A DNA stretch of 64,000 bases from Mesostigma viride (GCA_009746045.1 RPFO01000418.1:653756-717755); one strand, 5' to 3'; shown: positions 9,443 through 18,052, numbered from the stretch's first letter. The notes: generated by a model from the letters alone, not told the origin. Numbers and translations are program-made.

Positions 9443-9736
9443 CTACTTCTTCACAAGAACATCTTTCAACGCCTGTGAACGAAGCGACCCAGCATCCGTT
9501 CTGTACGTCGTTCTAACGTACGATCCGACTTTGTCATCTGAAATGTATTTTTTCAACTCTTCCTTATTTTTCTTCATCTCTTCCTCATCGGACCAATTTC
9601 GGATCTCCTCTTCCTCGTCATCTGGATGGTCCAAGTGATGAACTTTGTTAGCCGGGGCAATGGACTTGCTCGTCCTCACCTTCTTCTGCAAGGTTTCGGG
9701 AACAATCATGTCCTTATACCAGTTGTTGGAATCCAT
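9443..9736 (-). CDS. Small acidic hypothetical protein
   Basis: 97 residues from ATG 9736. The middle carries a run of acidic residues (DDEEEEIRNWSDEEE) flanked by Lys-rich helices, with no membrane segment and no known motif. It ends 15 bp before the start of the next gene downstream (the split gene at 9428), so the two read as a tandem pair. The serine-rich plus-strand frame across it is a shadow of the acidic run. Confidence 0.6.
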   Translation of the reverse strand: MDSNNWYKDMIVPETLQKKVRTSKSIAPANKVHHLDHPDDEEEEIRNWSDEEEMKKNKEELKKYISDDKVGSYVRTTYRTDAGSLRSQALKDVLVKK

Positions 9737-9906
9737 TTCATGTACGACACATTGGAATGATATTTTTTCACTTCTTGGTAACGAGCTAACAAATAAAATT
9801 TCCGTATATAATACATTCTAGACATGACAACCGTGAGAGACGCATTCGTAACGATCATGACACCGATATCACCTTTTTCCGAGCGCCGGAATGGCCAGAC
9901 CGGCAT
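9706..9906 (-). CDS. Possible 66-residue basic protein
   Basis: ATG 9906, overlapping the 97-residue gene by 31 bp and the plus-strand gene by 16 bp. It has one weakly hydrophobic stretch (DIGVMIVTNASLTVVM) and a Tyr/Lys-rich tail. It fills an otherwise empty gap, but an AT-rich promoter region could equally explain it. Weak call. Confidence 0.3.
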   Translation of the reverse strand: MPVWPFRRSEKGDIGVMIVTNASLTVVMSRMYYIRKFYLLARYQEVKKYHSNVSYMKWIPTTGIRT

Positions 9907-10295
9907 TTTCTTGGAAAAACATGACCAGTTCGTGTCATCTTAAATTGGAATCGATCACATATGACAACCTAGAGGGTTCTTTGTCTGTCCCTCCTGATTG
10001 TCCGATCGTTTTCAAATGGAAATACTCTCCATCACCTGCAGATCAACGCGCCATGGAGTTTCTTGGTCGAGTCCTCACTAAAACCGTAACTCTTAGTCCC
10101 GATACGGCCATTACAGTGATCACACCAAGCTTGACTCCGGACGACGTTGAAAAAGGGAAATACCTCATAATAACAAATCAGGGTAGGCCGTTTTTTATGA
10201 AAGATTTTGAGAATATGAACGAAGATTTATGGTCGTTCAAAGTCGTACAAGATAGCAACGAAAACACGACGACCGCAACCTTCATCAGGCCTTGA
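9891..10295 (+). CDS. Hypothetical protein, 134 residues
   Basis: Two in-frame starts are possible (9891 and 9921). The second gives MTSSCHLKLESITYD and avoids overlap with the minus-strand frame. The protein is beta-rich (LKLESITYDNLEGSLSV, TVTLSPDTAITVITPS) with no membrane segment; I do not recognise it. Its 3' end overlaps the convergent lipase gene by 11 bp. Confidence 0.6.
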   Translation: MARPAFSWKNMTSSCHLKLESITYDNLEGSLSVPPDCPIVFKWKYSPSPADQRAMEFLGRVLTKTVTLSPDTAITVITPSLTPDDVEKGKYLIITNQGRPFFMKDFENMNEDLWSFKVVQDSNENTTTATFIRP

Positions 10296-10983
10296 TCACC
10301 TTGTACTCCTCTCTTCCTTCTACCGCGGCTTGTAGCCGTCCGAGATATCCTTTGCGCACGTCGTTGACCATATGGGTTCGCAGACCGAGCCATTTAGGAC
10401 CTTCACCTTTCAAGACCAAGGCGTTCCCTACTGACTTGTACAGATACGGGTTAGGGAAATGACATATCGGGTCGTCTTCGTCTTCAACGCGCCAGTAGAT
10501 TTTTGAACTACTTTGGGAAAGACGGGAGCGACCTTCGTCGTCCGTAAACCTAGGCGCTCCGAACGCAAAGACGCGAAGTTGTTTCGCGTCGTTGTCGGGC
10601 AGGAGAGCTAAGAGACACGAAGCGACCGCCCCGCCCATCGAATGTCCCGTAATATCCAGATCAAACCCCGAACACAGACGAGGTGACACTAGCTTCTGTA
10701 ATGCGGTCGCGGATTCCAAGTATCCTGAATGGATTTTACATCCCGCGGCATCCGAGTGCACGAGATTCCACTCGGTGCTGAGTTTGTAACTTTCGAAGGA
10801 CCGAGGATCGGTCCCTCGAACGACAACAACTTGCCTTCTCTTGCTTAGGTCCGTAATCACCGCCGCTTTTCCCTTGCGAGGCCACTCTACAACGTCCCAC
10901 GACGATGGAAGGAAGGAATTCGAGTACACGAGTGTCGAGTAAAATGCGTAATCTCGAAGAGTTTTGAGAATCGCCGGATCCAT
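10285..10983 (-). CDS. Class-3 (alpha/beta-hydrolase) lipase-like protein
   Basis: 232 residues from ATG 10983, preceded by an A-rich leader. The nucleophile elbow GHSMGGA is near residue 114, the likely acid residue lies in VEDEDDPICHFP near 170, and the likely catalytic His in LRTHMV near 205, in the order Ser-Asp-His of fungal-type class-3 lipases. VVVRGTD near residue 55 matches the oxyanion-side strand. There is no signal peptide. Lipases of this fold occur sporadically in giant viruses and probably act on host lipids or the virion membrane. Divergent from the membrane protein gene at 11021, with a shared AT-rich promoter. Confidence 0.85.
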   Translation of the reverse strand: MDPAILKTLRDYAFYSTLVYSNSFLPSSWDVVEWPRKGKAAVITDLSKRRQVVVVRGTDPRSFESYKLSTEWNLVHSDAAGCKIHSGYLESATALQKLVSPRLCSGFDLDITGHSMGGAVASCLLALLPDNDAKQLRVFAFGAPRFTDDEGRSRLSQSSSKIYWRVEDEDDPICHFPNPYLYKSVGNALVLKGEGPKWLGLRTHMVNDVRKGYLGRLQAAVEGREEYKVIKA

Positions 10984-11020
10984 TTTTTTTTTGTTCTTTT
11001 AAAGTATACTCTCTTTTTTC
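10984..11020. promoter_or_regulatory. Divergent AT-rich promoter
   Basis: 37 bp between the lipase ATG and the next plus-strand ATG, with TTTTAAAGTATACTC in the centre. Both starts must be driven from here; TATACT-like sequence can be read on both strands. Confidence 0.45.
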
Positions 11021-11362
11021 ATGGAGATTGTCCAGGTTTGGAAGAATTTGAAGACGGCCGGGAACCTTTCAAGCGACATCAAGTACGCGATGAGCACCAA
11101 CTTGTTCACGTACATGCTTTTGCTTACGTTCCCTCTGACAGCGACGGCCGTGAAGAAGAAGTTTAAGCAGATCGATCAGATGGGAGATGTCGACTTGAAG
11201 AAGGTCAAAATTAACAGCGGCGTCCTTGCCCTGTCTATACTTGCAGGAGCGATCGATACGTACCTTAAGACGCGCTTTAATTCTTGGAAGATCGGCATTG
11301 TGAATACTGTGGTGTTAGCTGCATTGATGTATTCGTCTTGGTTGATTGCTATTAAGATTTAA
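11021..11362 (+). CDS. Small membrane protein, about three membrane segments
   Basis: 113 residues. Hydrophobic stretches: FTYMLLLTFPLTATAV (residues 27-43), VLALSILAGAI (about 67-78) and IGIVNTVVLAALMYSSWLIAI (about 90-111), separated by Lys-rich loops. No family recognised; the window holds several such short membrane proteins, likely of the inner virion membrane. Confidence 0.65.
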   Translation: MEIVQVWKNLKTAGNLSSDIKYAMSTNLFTYMLLLTFPLTATAVKKKFKQIDQMGDVDLKKVKINSGVLALSILAGAIDTYLKTRFNSWKIGIVNTVVLAALMYSSWLIAIKI

Positions 11363-11388
11363 TTGTGGCGTCATTTTAATAAACAAAA

Positions 11389-11661
11389 ATGCCTTTTGAG
11401 TTTGATAAGTGGACAGAACGGTTCGTTTCCGACCTCACGCGCTTGATGAACTTTGTGAAACTTGCGATTTTTGCAGTAAGCGTTTTCATAATCCATAAAA
11501 TTTCTCAACAAAATAACGACGATCATCATCAGCCTACTGTACAAAACTCCATGTTTTTCGCAACCTTTGGAAGACCGATAAAAGAAGACGAGGACGCTGT
11601 CGTGACACGTCCCATGCAATGGACGGCCGTGGCAAATATGATGCTAATGGCTGTGTTGTAG
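11389..11661 (+). CDS. Small membrane protein
   Basis: 90 residues, starting 26 bp after the previous stop. A single strong hydrophobic segment (VKLAIFAVSVFIIH, residues 23-36) follows an amphipathic N-terminus, and the last 15 residues are hydrophobic again. Function unknown. Confidence 0.6.
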   Translation: MPFEFDKWTERFVSDLTRLMNFVKLAIFAVSVFIIHKISQQNNDDHHQPTVQNSMFFATFGRPIKEDEDAVVTRPMQWTAVANMMLMAVL

Positions 11662-11697
11662 ATTGGACGCTTTTTTTGATTGCCTTTATTAGCACCT

Positions 11698-13836
11698 ATG
11701 CCTAGAAGCGGTTTACGTTGCGGATATAGACATTCCACGAGAGGTTCTACGGAAGAAGATTGCCAAAAAGCGGGACAAGTGCGTTTGTACGGCCTTCGGC
11801 AGATTGCAAAGGGGCCAAGAAATAAACCTGACTTTCAAGGTGTACCGGAAAAGGGCCCAATCTATTGCGGGGCAGGATATGGCAGAAACAGGGGGTCGGT
11901 TACGCAGTGCAAATCGAAAGGCCAACTACGACTCTGGGGTCGATACTCCGTAGTTGTCGGAAAAAAGGAATTGAAACCAAACCAGACGGCTAAAACGGCG
12001 CCTAGATCGCGTTTATCACAAGCAGAACTCTGGAGACAAGAAAAAGAGCGATGGGAAAAGGAAATTGCACAAAAGAGAGCGGCTGAACAAAAAATGCGGA
12101 TGGAGAGGGCGCACAAAAGGGGGTATGAACCTATCAAACCGCATCCGCCTCGTAAGGAAACACAATCTAAGCAACAAATTGTAGAAGATAACCAACAACT
12201 CGTTTCAGAGATGAAGCATCATGAACACAATTTGGAAAGAGACTTGCGTTATGTAAAACGAGAAATACTGAAAGTGGAATCGAGCAATCCCGAACAAACA
12301 AAACCCCAAACTGTAAAAGATGCAAAACCGGCTAGTTCTGAGCCAACAAAAGCCGAAACCAGCAAGGAAGAAAGAAAGGCAACGGAAAATAAGAACAAGT
12401 CCATCGATTTGACCCTCGATGACTCAACATCAGAGAAACAAGTCAAACCTAAGGGAAAAAATACACCTCTTCCGCCTAATGCGACCTCTCATGATCTCAC
12501 AACCGATGATCCACTCGACGATGTAATTACCGAGAACATGGTAAGAACCGTCAAGGCGCCCGCTCTTCGCATTGTAAGAACACCGAATCAGTATCCGAGA
12601 ATAACATACCCCCCTCACTGGTTCGAACTCGACTCGATGTACAGTCTCACAAACCCAGATTTGCCCGACGACACCATCTTGTTTTATCGCGGAACTCCTG
12701 GTGACGGACATTGTTTTTTCAATTCTTTTTACATCTGCCAAGCTTGGCGACGAAGAGAAACCATAACAACGGAGGAACTACTTTCGAAAGCACGCGACAT
12801 GAGGAAGAAAATACTAGAAGGTTGGGACAAGGTCTACGAACCTCTCCTCATAAGAGTTTGGGGTGCAAAGGACAAAAATGGCGAGATGTCGAAATCCGTG
12901 AAAGAAACGCTTCCAGGGAATAAATGGATCGAAGTGAACGCGTCTTACATTATGGCGGAGATAACAAACACTCCTATTGTGGTAGTAACTCGTGGAAAGT
13001 CGTCCAAAAATTATCCTAACGGAAACGTAACGTTTTATCGGTTCGACCCTCGTACAGAAAAAAGCACATGGAACCCGGCGGTCTACATGGATCACCTCAA
13101 TCATCACTACACTGCTCTACTACCTCGTCGCGACTCCAACGATTATGCTGCAATGCGACCATCGTTCCCGTTAGAGGTGGACCCAAGTCGCTTGAAAGGA
13201 CTACATTATGAACCAGGTAAAACTGTCGATAGAAAAGATTTCGTGTATCAAAGCAAACCGGAGGAATACATCGATTCGAGTTTTAGGTTCTCGCATCACG
13301 AACTGCCAGGTTTAGTAGTCACTCACGTGCGAAAACTCTCTTCTGGCGGGACTTACAACGTCTTTGAGGCTGTCGTGGTGGCGCGGAGTTTCCATGGAAC
13401 TGGGTTTACGGGCGGAAACTCTATCAAAGTGAGCCAAATCTTGCCGCGGGCGGATAGACTAAGGAAAAAATGCAAGGAGTTGCTTAGATCGGACGCAAAT
13501 CGCCTTTTTTCACCGTCCGGCCCAGCTGGTCTACAAGGTCAACAAGAAGCAGTCGAAAGAGATTTTAGACAGTTTACTCAGCCGAATTCTAGAGTAATGG
13601 CTGTGATATCCGAGGCAGTGGAAGCAGAGATTGTTGTATTAGAAATTGATACAGTCAGGAAGACAGCCACACCTTGGGTGGTGTCCATGAAGATTCATTT
13701 CTATGCACCTACAAAACCGAAGCATCAGCGGTTGTACTTGTTAAACCACGGAGGGCATTTGGACGTGTTGCTGCCTTCGTATAATTCTTTGTGGTCGAGT
13801 TACACCCAATGGATGTTCAACGATCTTCAAACATGA
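11698..13836 (+). CDS. OTU-like cysteine protease with long charged linker
   Basis: 712 residues from ATG 11698 (the frame is open a little further up, but only from TTG). The N-terminal part carries a motif AGQVRLYGLRQI and a second related KGQLRLWGRY. Residues about 90-290 are Lys/Glu/Gln-rich and disordered. An OTU fold begins near 320: GDGHCFFNSFY has the catalytic Asp and Cys, and HHYTALLPR near 470 the catalytic His. OTU enzymes remove ubiquitin, and in viruses they counter ubiquitin-dependent control. A 240-residue C-terminal part is unassigned. Confidence 0.85.
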   Translation: MPRSGLRCGYRHSTRGSTEEDCQKAGQVRLYGLRQIAKGPRNKPDFQGVPEKGPIYCGAGYGRNRGSVTQCKSKGQLRLWGRYSVVVGKKELKPNQTAKTAPRSRLSQAELWRQEKERWEKEIAQKRAAEQKMRMERAHKRGYEPIKPHPPRKETQSKQQIVEDNQQLVSEMKHHEHNLERDLRYVKREILKVESSNPEQTKPQTVKDAKPASSEPTKAETSKEERKATENKNKSIDLTLDDSTSEKQVKPKGKNTPLPPNATSHDLTTDDPLDDVITENMVRTVKAPALRIVRTPNQYPRITYPPHWFELDSMYSLTNPDLPDDTILFYRGTPGDGHCFFNSFYICQAWRRRETITTEELLSKARDMRKKILEGWDKVYEPLLIRVWGAKDKNGEMSKSVKETLPGNKWIEVNASYIMAEITNTPIVVVTRGKSSKNYPNGNVTFYRFDPRTEKSTWNPAVYMDHLNHHYTALLPRRDSNDYAAMRPSFPLEVDPSRLKGLHYEPGKTVDRKDFVYQSKPEEYIDSSFRFSHHELPGLVVTHVRKLSSGGTYNVFEAVVVARSFHGTGFTGGNSIKVSQILPRADRLRKKCKELLRSDANRLFSPSGPAGLQGQQEAVERDFRQFTQPNSRVMAVISEAVEAEIVVLEIDTVRKTATPWVVSMKIHFYAPTKPKHQRLYLLNHGGHLDVLLPSYNSLWSSYTQWMFNDLQT

Positions 13837-14569
13837 GGCAGGGCCGGAACGTAAACACGGGCTGTCCCCTCTTTTCGACATATTGCAGACTTCTCCTGAT
13901 ATGTTCGCAAAAGACGCCGTGGGCTTCCCGATCTTCATCACGACACTCGCGGCTGCAATACGTCGGATCGCTGCATTTCTCGCAACGGTACACACAGCGT
14001 CCTCTGTATACGCAATTGAAGTTCATGCAACCTTCAAAGAAACTCACGGAGGACCCTATTCCTACATCGATAGACTCGGGGACGAAAAGGGGGTTCTGAG
14101 CCCACTTCGGATCCTTCTCGGGTCCTTCTTCGGCCGATACCGTAAAGGCGTGAGACATCTTTGGGGTGTAGTAGTCCGCGGAAAGCCCTCTCGCTTTGGC
14201 CATGTACACGATGGCGATCGCTACTTCCCGTGTTGTGTCCACGTTGAACATGAGCAGAGGGCTTATGAGTCCCGAAAAACGCGCATCGTCTTCTGCGACC
14301 AGTTGTAGGTCGAGCGTCCGCCGGCTGATCTCTGTAAAAGATCGGACCCGTGCGACGAACAAACATCGCTTTGAATAGTTGGCCCGAGACCAGCGGTCTG
14401 CTTCCTCTTTGAGATCTTTCACACGCAAGGTAGGCTGCTCGGAGATTGCTTTTCCCTGCGCAAACAGAATCACGCTGGCTTTGTTGTCCTTTTCCCATCT
14501 TCGATACGACTGAGTCGTTTTTCCCGGTCTGGGGCGCTTTCTCGCTATCCAGGATCGCAGGCGCGCCAT
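13817..14569 (-). CDS. MYND-type zinc finger protein
   Basis: 250 residues from ATG 14569; an upstream TTG is a weaker start. The C-terminal third holds a MYND pattern, C-x7-C-x2-C with YCSRECRDEDREAHG and a final Cys (about residues 185-222). MYND fingers bind proline-rich peptides. The N-terminus is Arg/Lys rich. The 3' end overlaps the OTU gene by 20 bp (convergent). The start is 11 bp from that of the divergent oxygenase gene. Confidence 0.8.
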   Translation of the reverse strand: MARLRSWIARKRPRPGKTTQSYRRWEKDNKASVILFAQGKAISEQPTLRVKDLKEEADRWSRANYSKRCLFVARVRSFTEISRRTLDLQLVAEDDARFSGLISPLLMFNVDTTREVAIAIVYMAKARGLSADYYTPKMSHAFTVSAEEGPEKDPKWAQNPLFVPESIDVGIGSSVSFFEGCMNFNCVYRGRCVYRCEKCSDPTYCSRECRDEDREAHGVFCEHIRRSLQYVEKRGQPVFTFRPCLMFEDR

Positions 14570-14580
14570 GAAAGCGTCAA

Positions 14581-15432
14581 ATGTTTTCAAAACCCGCGTT
14601 ATGGATGTCGTCTTCCGTAGAAGAGGGCGTGCGTGACGCTTTTCGGATGATTCAGTGCGCCGTTCGTCGAGGTCGGAAGCGCGCTGCGAACGATTTGATG
14701 TCGAACGAGGAGGAACTCGTTTTTGCTTCTGAGTTCGTTCGTGACGCTCTCGCGGCCGAACGAAACCCCGTGATTCGAGACGTATTTAAAGGCTTGGCGA
14801 TGACCGGGTACGCCGTCGTCCGTGGAGCCGCGCCAGAGGAAGAGGTTCAAAGAATCTTCGCGTTGTCGCAAGACAGGCGGTCTCTCGCTACAACGATATT
14901 TCAAAGAGAAGACGAACGCGGCCGATCGGATAAAGGGGACGGAAGGAGGAGCCAATACAACTTGACAAAATCTTGGTCCAATGGCGAACTCAACACGTGG
15001 AAAACCTGCGTCCGTCTGATGTGGGATCTCGTTTCAGAACAATATCGGACGATCGAAGCGAGCTTCTTGTACTCTGATCCGGGATGCGACGTTCAGTCTG
15101 CGCATCGCGATTTTTCGCCGGACGTTATGCGCTGGAGAACAGGATTTCCCGTATCTTGTATGCTCGCGTTAGAGGATGACACGCGTTTCATATTGTTCTT
15201 ATCGAAACATCACTCTAATCCGATCGATGAGACGGGCGACGATCTCACGGGCCGCGTGTACCCTTTAGAAATCTCGTTGAACGCCGGGGACCTTCTGATT
15301 TGGCACGCGCACCTCGTTCACGCCGGCGCAGGATATCCTGACAAGTCGAATTCGCGCCTTTTTTTTGCCGGCGTGGCGCTAGGCGACATTGAGTCGATAC
15401 CAGTGGATTACACGTTCCATGTGAAGACCTAA
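14581..15432 (+). CDS. 2-oxoglutarate/Fe(II) oxygenase, PhyH-like
   Basis: 283 residues from ATG 14581; ATG 14605 is an alternative. The double-stranded beta-helix iron site is visible: SAHRDFSP (HxD, about residue 174), HLVHAG (distal His, about 247) and SNSRLFF (the Arg that binds 2-oxoglutarate, about 258). This arrangement is that of phytanoyl-CoA-dioxygenase-like enzymes; the substrate cannot be told. No signal peptide. Divergent from the MYND gene with almost no spacer, so promoter elements must lie inside coding sequence. Confidence 0.75.
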   Translation: MFSKPALWMSSSVEEGVRDAFRMIQCAVRRGRKRAANDLMSNEEELVFASEFVRDALAAERNPVIRDVFKGLAMTGYAVVRGAAPEEEVQRIFALSQDRRSLATTIFQREDERGRSDKGDGRRSQYNLTKSWSNGELNTWKTCVRLMWDLVSEQYRTIEASFLYSDPGCDVQSAHRDFSPDVMRWRTGFPVSCMLALEDDTRFILFLSKHHSNPIDETGDDLTGRVYPLEISLNAGDLLIWHAHLVHAGAGYPDKSNSRLFFAGVALGDIESIPVDYTFHVKT

Positions 15433-15443
15433 AAAATACTAAT

Positions 15444-15469
15444 AAAGATTGTCAAAACATATGAAGCCC
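15444..15469 (+). repeat. Duplicated gene-start remnant, copy 1
   Basis: AAAGATTGTCAAAACATATG and the next codons closely match 15836-15860, which contains the real start of the 68-residue membrane protein. Copy 1 opens only a 20-codon frame, so it looks like a duplicated promoter/start with a lost gene body. Confidence 0.5.
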
Positions 15470-15492
15470 GGGCGTAGGGCGTCAGTTCGCGT

Positions 15493-15503
15493 GCCATATA
15501 AAA
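15493..15503 (+). promoter_or_regulatory. TATA-like box before the 95-residue gene
   Basis: CCATATAAAAC lies about 25-35 bp upstream of ATG 15527, followed by a T-rich stretch; similar TATA-like sequence precedes several other genes here. Confidence 0.45.
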
Positions 15504-15526
15504 CTTATTTTTTTAATAGGTAAGAA

Positions 15527-15814
15527 ATGACAAAGTCCAGCGTGCCATTGGTTGACGCGCAGGAGATGCACCGCCTACACCCGCGCACTTTTAAAGTGCC
15601 GTCAAAGAACAGGTTGTCGTCTATAAAGAAGGGCGATTTCGTTCAGATATGTAACACTAAAGATCGTTTTTGGGTGCAGGTAACGCGCGTTCGCCGCCCC
15701 CACCTGGAGGGCATAATCGACAACTACCTTGTACATACGCAAAACTACGATGCCGGCGACACTATAATCTTTCACCAAGCCAACGTGTATGACATCATAA
15801 AAAAGCGGACATAA
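15527..15814 (+). CDS. Small protein resembling DUF2314
   Basis: 95 residues. GDFVQICNTKDRFWVQVTRV followed by EGIIDNYLV and AGDTIIFHQANVYDI follows the layout of the small DUF2314-like domain (FWV-V, G-I-DN, GD-I-F, V-DI). The biochemical role of that domain is unknown. Weak family assignment, sound gene call. Confidence 0.55.
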   Translation: MTKSSVPLVDAQEMHRLHPRTFKVPSKNRLSSIKKGDFVQICNTKDRFWVQVTRVRRPHLEGIIDNYLVHTQNYDAGDTIIFHQANVYDIIKKRT

Positions 15815-15835
15815 GCCTTGAAAAAAAATGCAGTC

Positions 15836-15860
15836 AAAGATTATCAAAACACATGAAGCC
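15836..15860 (+). repeat. Duplicated gene-start sequence, copy 2
   Basis: Copy with the functional start of the 68-residue gene; see 15444-15469. Confidence 0.5.
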
Positions 15861-16059
15861 GTGGGTCATATATCTTTTAATCGGTATTGTATTGTCCGGT
15901 GCAGCTGCATCCGGTGGGTATGGAGGCTACAAAGTTCACGAGGGTCGACAAAAGAATGATACCAAGTCTACGCAACTTGGAACGTTTCTGATCGCACTAT
16001 GTATTGCGATCTTAGCAATAATGATAAACATTGCGTTTATCATTAAGTTTACTCCTTAG
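15853..16059 (+). CDS. Small membrane protein, two membrane segments
   Basis: 68 residues. Segments WVIYLLIGIVLSGAAASGG (3-21) and FLIALCIAILAIMINIAFII (46-65) separated by a charged Lys/Asp loop, giving a hairpin topology. No family recognised. Confidence 0.65.
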   Translation: MKPWVIYLLIGIVLSGAAASGGYGGYKVHEGRQKNDTKSTQLGTFLIALCIAILAIMINIAFIIKFTP

Positions 16060-16120
16060 TGACACGAACACCACTCGCCTACCGAGACCGGTAAAATTTG
16101 CGTTTCTATAGTGGGTCGAG

Positions 16121-16638
16121 ATGGCGAACGCGGTAAAACTTCTCGCGTGTCTCCCTGCGAGATGCGATTCTGTTCCGGACAAATGGGTCTGCGTCGGACG
16201 CAAACCGTCCTGTGTCAAAGTGACAAAAATATATAACGAAGAAATCCTCATGTACCCGCACCGTGAGCGCAACGAGACCCTCGCCGTTCGCAACGTGTGT
16301 CCTCACCGCGGTGCGCGTCTTTCTCACAAGGCGAGAGTCGAGGACGGGTGCATTCGTTGTGCCTACCACGGCATGTATTGGGGAAAACAGAACAACCCAA
16401 ACGGATACCTTGACACGAAACAAGACGAGGATTTGGTGTGGGTCAACACAGGGATAGGAGATGGCGACTCGGCCTTTCCTTCGATTCCGGAGTTCACAGA
16501 TCCATTGTTTCGGACTTTTTCATACACGGGGGCGGTAGCCGGTCACCCGATGATCGTGATGGAAAATCTGCTAGACCACGCGCACTTGGAGCACGTGCAT
16601 CGCGTAAAGATCGTCGAGTCCAAGCAAACAGAAGTGAC
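16121..16638 (+). pseudogene. Rieske oxygenase 1, N-terminal part, interrupted
   Basis: Residues 1-171 of a Rieske non-haem iron oxygenase of the pheophorbide-a-oxygenase/vanillate-demethylase type. The [2Fe-2S] ligands are in CPHRGARLS and CAYHG (about residues 67-92). The mononuclear iron motif is in ENLLDHAHLEHVH (about 148-160). The coding sequence stops at the GTGAC duplication, where an 867-bp palindromic element is inserted. The remaining 157 residues follow at 17506 in the same phase. The intact enzyme, about 328 residues, would be a normal length for the family. The substrate is unknown. A paralogue lies at 32824-33770. Confidence 0.88.
16634..16638. repeat. Target-site duplication GTGAC, left copy
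   Basis: GTGAC abuts the first base of the palindromic element and recurs at 17506-17510 immediately after it. Confidence 0.85.
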
Positions 16639-16845
16639 AGTTAGGTTAAATAGTGCCGGAACCTTTTGCCGCCTGAGGCAAATCGGTCCGTCACACTATT
16701 TTGCCCGGAATAACCACTTCCGAGCACCCAAGTTCATTCGGCCGAATTAACTTTGGGTGCTCGGAAGTGGTTATTCCGGGCAAAATAGTGTGACGGACCG
16801 ATTTGCCTCAGGCGGCAAAAGGTTCCGGCACTATTTAACCTAACT

Positions 16846-16969
16846 AAAACCTGGCCTCGTGGAGGGTGGGTTGAATATGAGACATCCGCCTAGGCCACTG
16901 AGCACGCACCACTAAATGCGCCGGAGCTGTCCGGATTCGAACCCCTGACCTCCAAGGTGCACGGGTTTT
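16846..16969 (-). repeat. 124-bp spacer of the foldback element, inverted copy
   Basis: Reverse complement of 17176-17299. On the minus strand it contains GGTTCGAATCC, a match to a tRNA gene B box, but no complete tRNA fold. Confidence 0.8.
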
Positions 16970-17175
16970 AGTTAGGTTAAATAGTGCCGGAACCTTTTGC
17001 CGCCTGAGGCAAATCGGTCCGTCACACTATTTTGCCCGGAATAACCACTTCCGAGCACCCAAGTTAATTCGGCCGAATGAACTTGGGTGCTCGGAAGTGG
17101 TTATTCCGGGCAAAATAGTGTGACGGACCGATTTGCCTCAGGCGGCAAAAGGTTCCGGCACTATTTAACCTAACT

Positions 17176-17299
17176 AAAACCCGTGCACCTTGGAGGTCAG
17201 GGGTTCGAATCCGGACAGCTCCGGCGCATTTAGTGGTGCGTGCTCAGTGGCCTAGGCGGATGTCTCATATTCAACCCACCCTCCACGAGGCCAGGTTTT
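17176..17299 (+). repeat. 124-bp spacer of the foldback element, forward copy
   Basis: Contains GGTTCGAATCC (B-box-like) followed downstream, not preceded, by TGGCCTAGGCGG (A-box-like). The order is reversed relative to a standard tRNA gene. Possibly a captured tRNA-derived sequence. Confidence 0.6.
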
Positions 17300-17505
17300 A
17301 GTTAGGTTAAATAGTGCCGGAACCTTTTGCCGCCTGAGGCAAATCGGTCCGTCACACTATTTTGCCCGGAATAACCACTTCCGAGCACCCAAGTTAATTC
17401 GGCCGAATGAACTTGGGTGCTCGGAAGTGGTTATTCCGGGCAAAATAGTGTGACGGACCGATTTGCCTCAGGCGGCAAAAGGTTCCGGCACTATTTAACC
17501 TAACT

Positions 17506-17510
17506 GTGAC
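17506..17510. repeat. Target-site duplication GTGAC, right copy
   Basis: Right-hand copy of the duplication that flanks the foldback element. Confidence 0.85.
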
Positions 17511-17979
17511 CACAGAGAAGTCATCCCTCTATAGCGGGAAGAGCGTGTACACGTATCCTATCACGAACGCGTGGATTAATCGATGGATCCGGAAGATGTT
17601 CTCGGTTCCAGATACAGGCCCGTTGTCCCTTTCTGTTGACAACGAGTTCTTTTTGCCCTATACCGCGAGTCTGCGGTTCAAGGTCTCTGGACAAAGCCGT
17701 GCTGTGTTCGTGCTGTGGTTCAGCTTGCAGCCGTTCGAGGAACGCAAGTCTCTGTTGACTTGCCGCGTTTCTCGCAGTGTCATGGTTGATCCGCGGTGGG
17801 ATTGGATCTTTTACGGGCTGAACGCCCTTCCTTTGTTCGAAGACGACGAAATCATCGCGAACGTGGTTGTCGGCGATTGGTGGCGCAACCGGTTGACGCC
17901 TAACGATGCGTTGGTAAAGATGTATAGAGACAAGATGTGGTCGGTGTACGGGATCTCGTTTCCCGAACCATTTTCGTGA
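17506..17979 (+). pseudogene. Rieske oxygenase 1, C-terminal part
   Basis: 157 codons continuing the frame of 16121-16638. Sequence such as PITNAWINRWIRKMF and a C-terminal WWRNRLTPNDALVKMYRDKM is typical of the catalytic-domain tail of Rieske oxygenases. A GTG opens the frame only because the duplication supplies it; it is not a natural start. Confidence 0.82.
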
Positions 17980-18052
17980 AGTGTGCACGAACATTGTACA
18001 GTCCCAGTTAGAAGATTCTATTTTCGATCGAGGTCGGGTGACGGACGCGCAT

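Larger units (their letters stand above)
16639..17505. mobile_element. Foldback element: palindrome built of three palindromes
   Basis: 867 bp with order P1-S'-P2-S-P3. Each P (16639-16845, 16970-17175, 17300-17505) is itself a near-perfect inverted repeat of about 206 bp. The two 124-bp spacers (16846-16969 and 17176-17299) are reverse complements of each other. The whole is therefore palindromic about 17072. Ends read AGTTAGGTTAAATAG and its complement. It has no coding frame, so it is a non-autonomous foldback or MITE-type element moved by a transposase elsewhere. It splits the Rieske gene with a GTGAC duplication. Confidence 0.92.
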
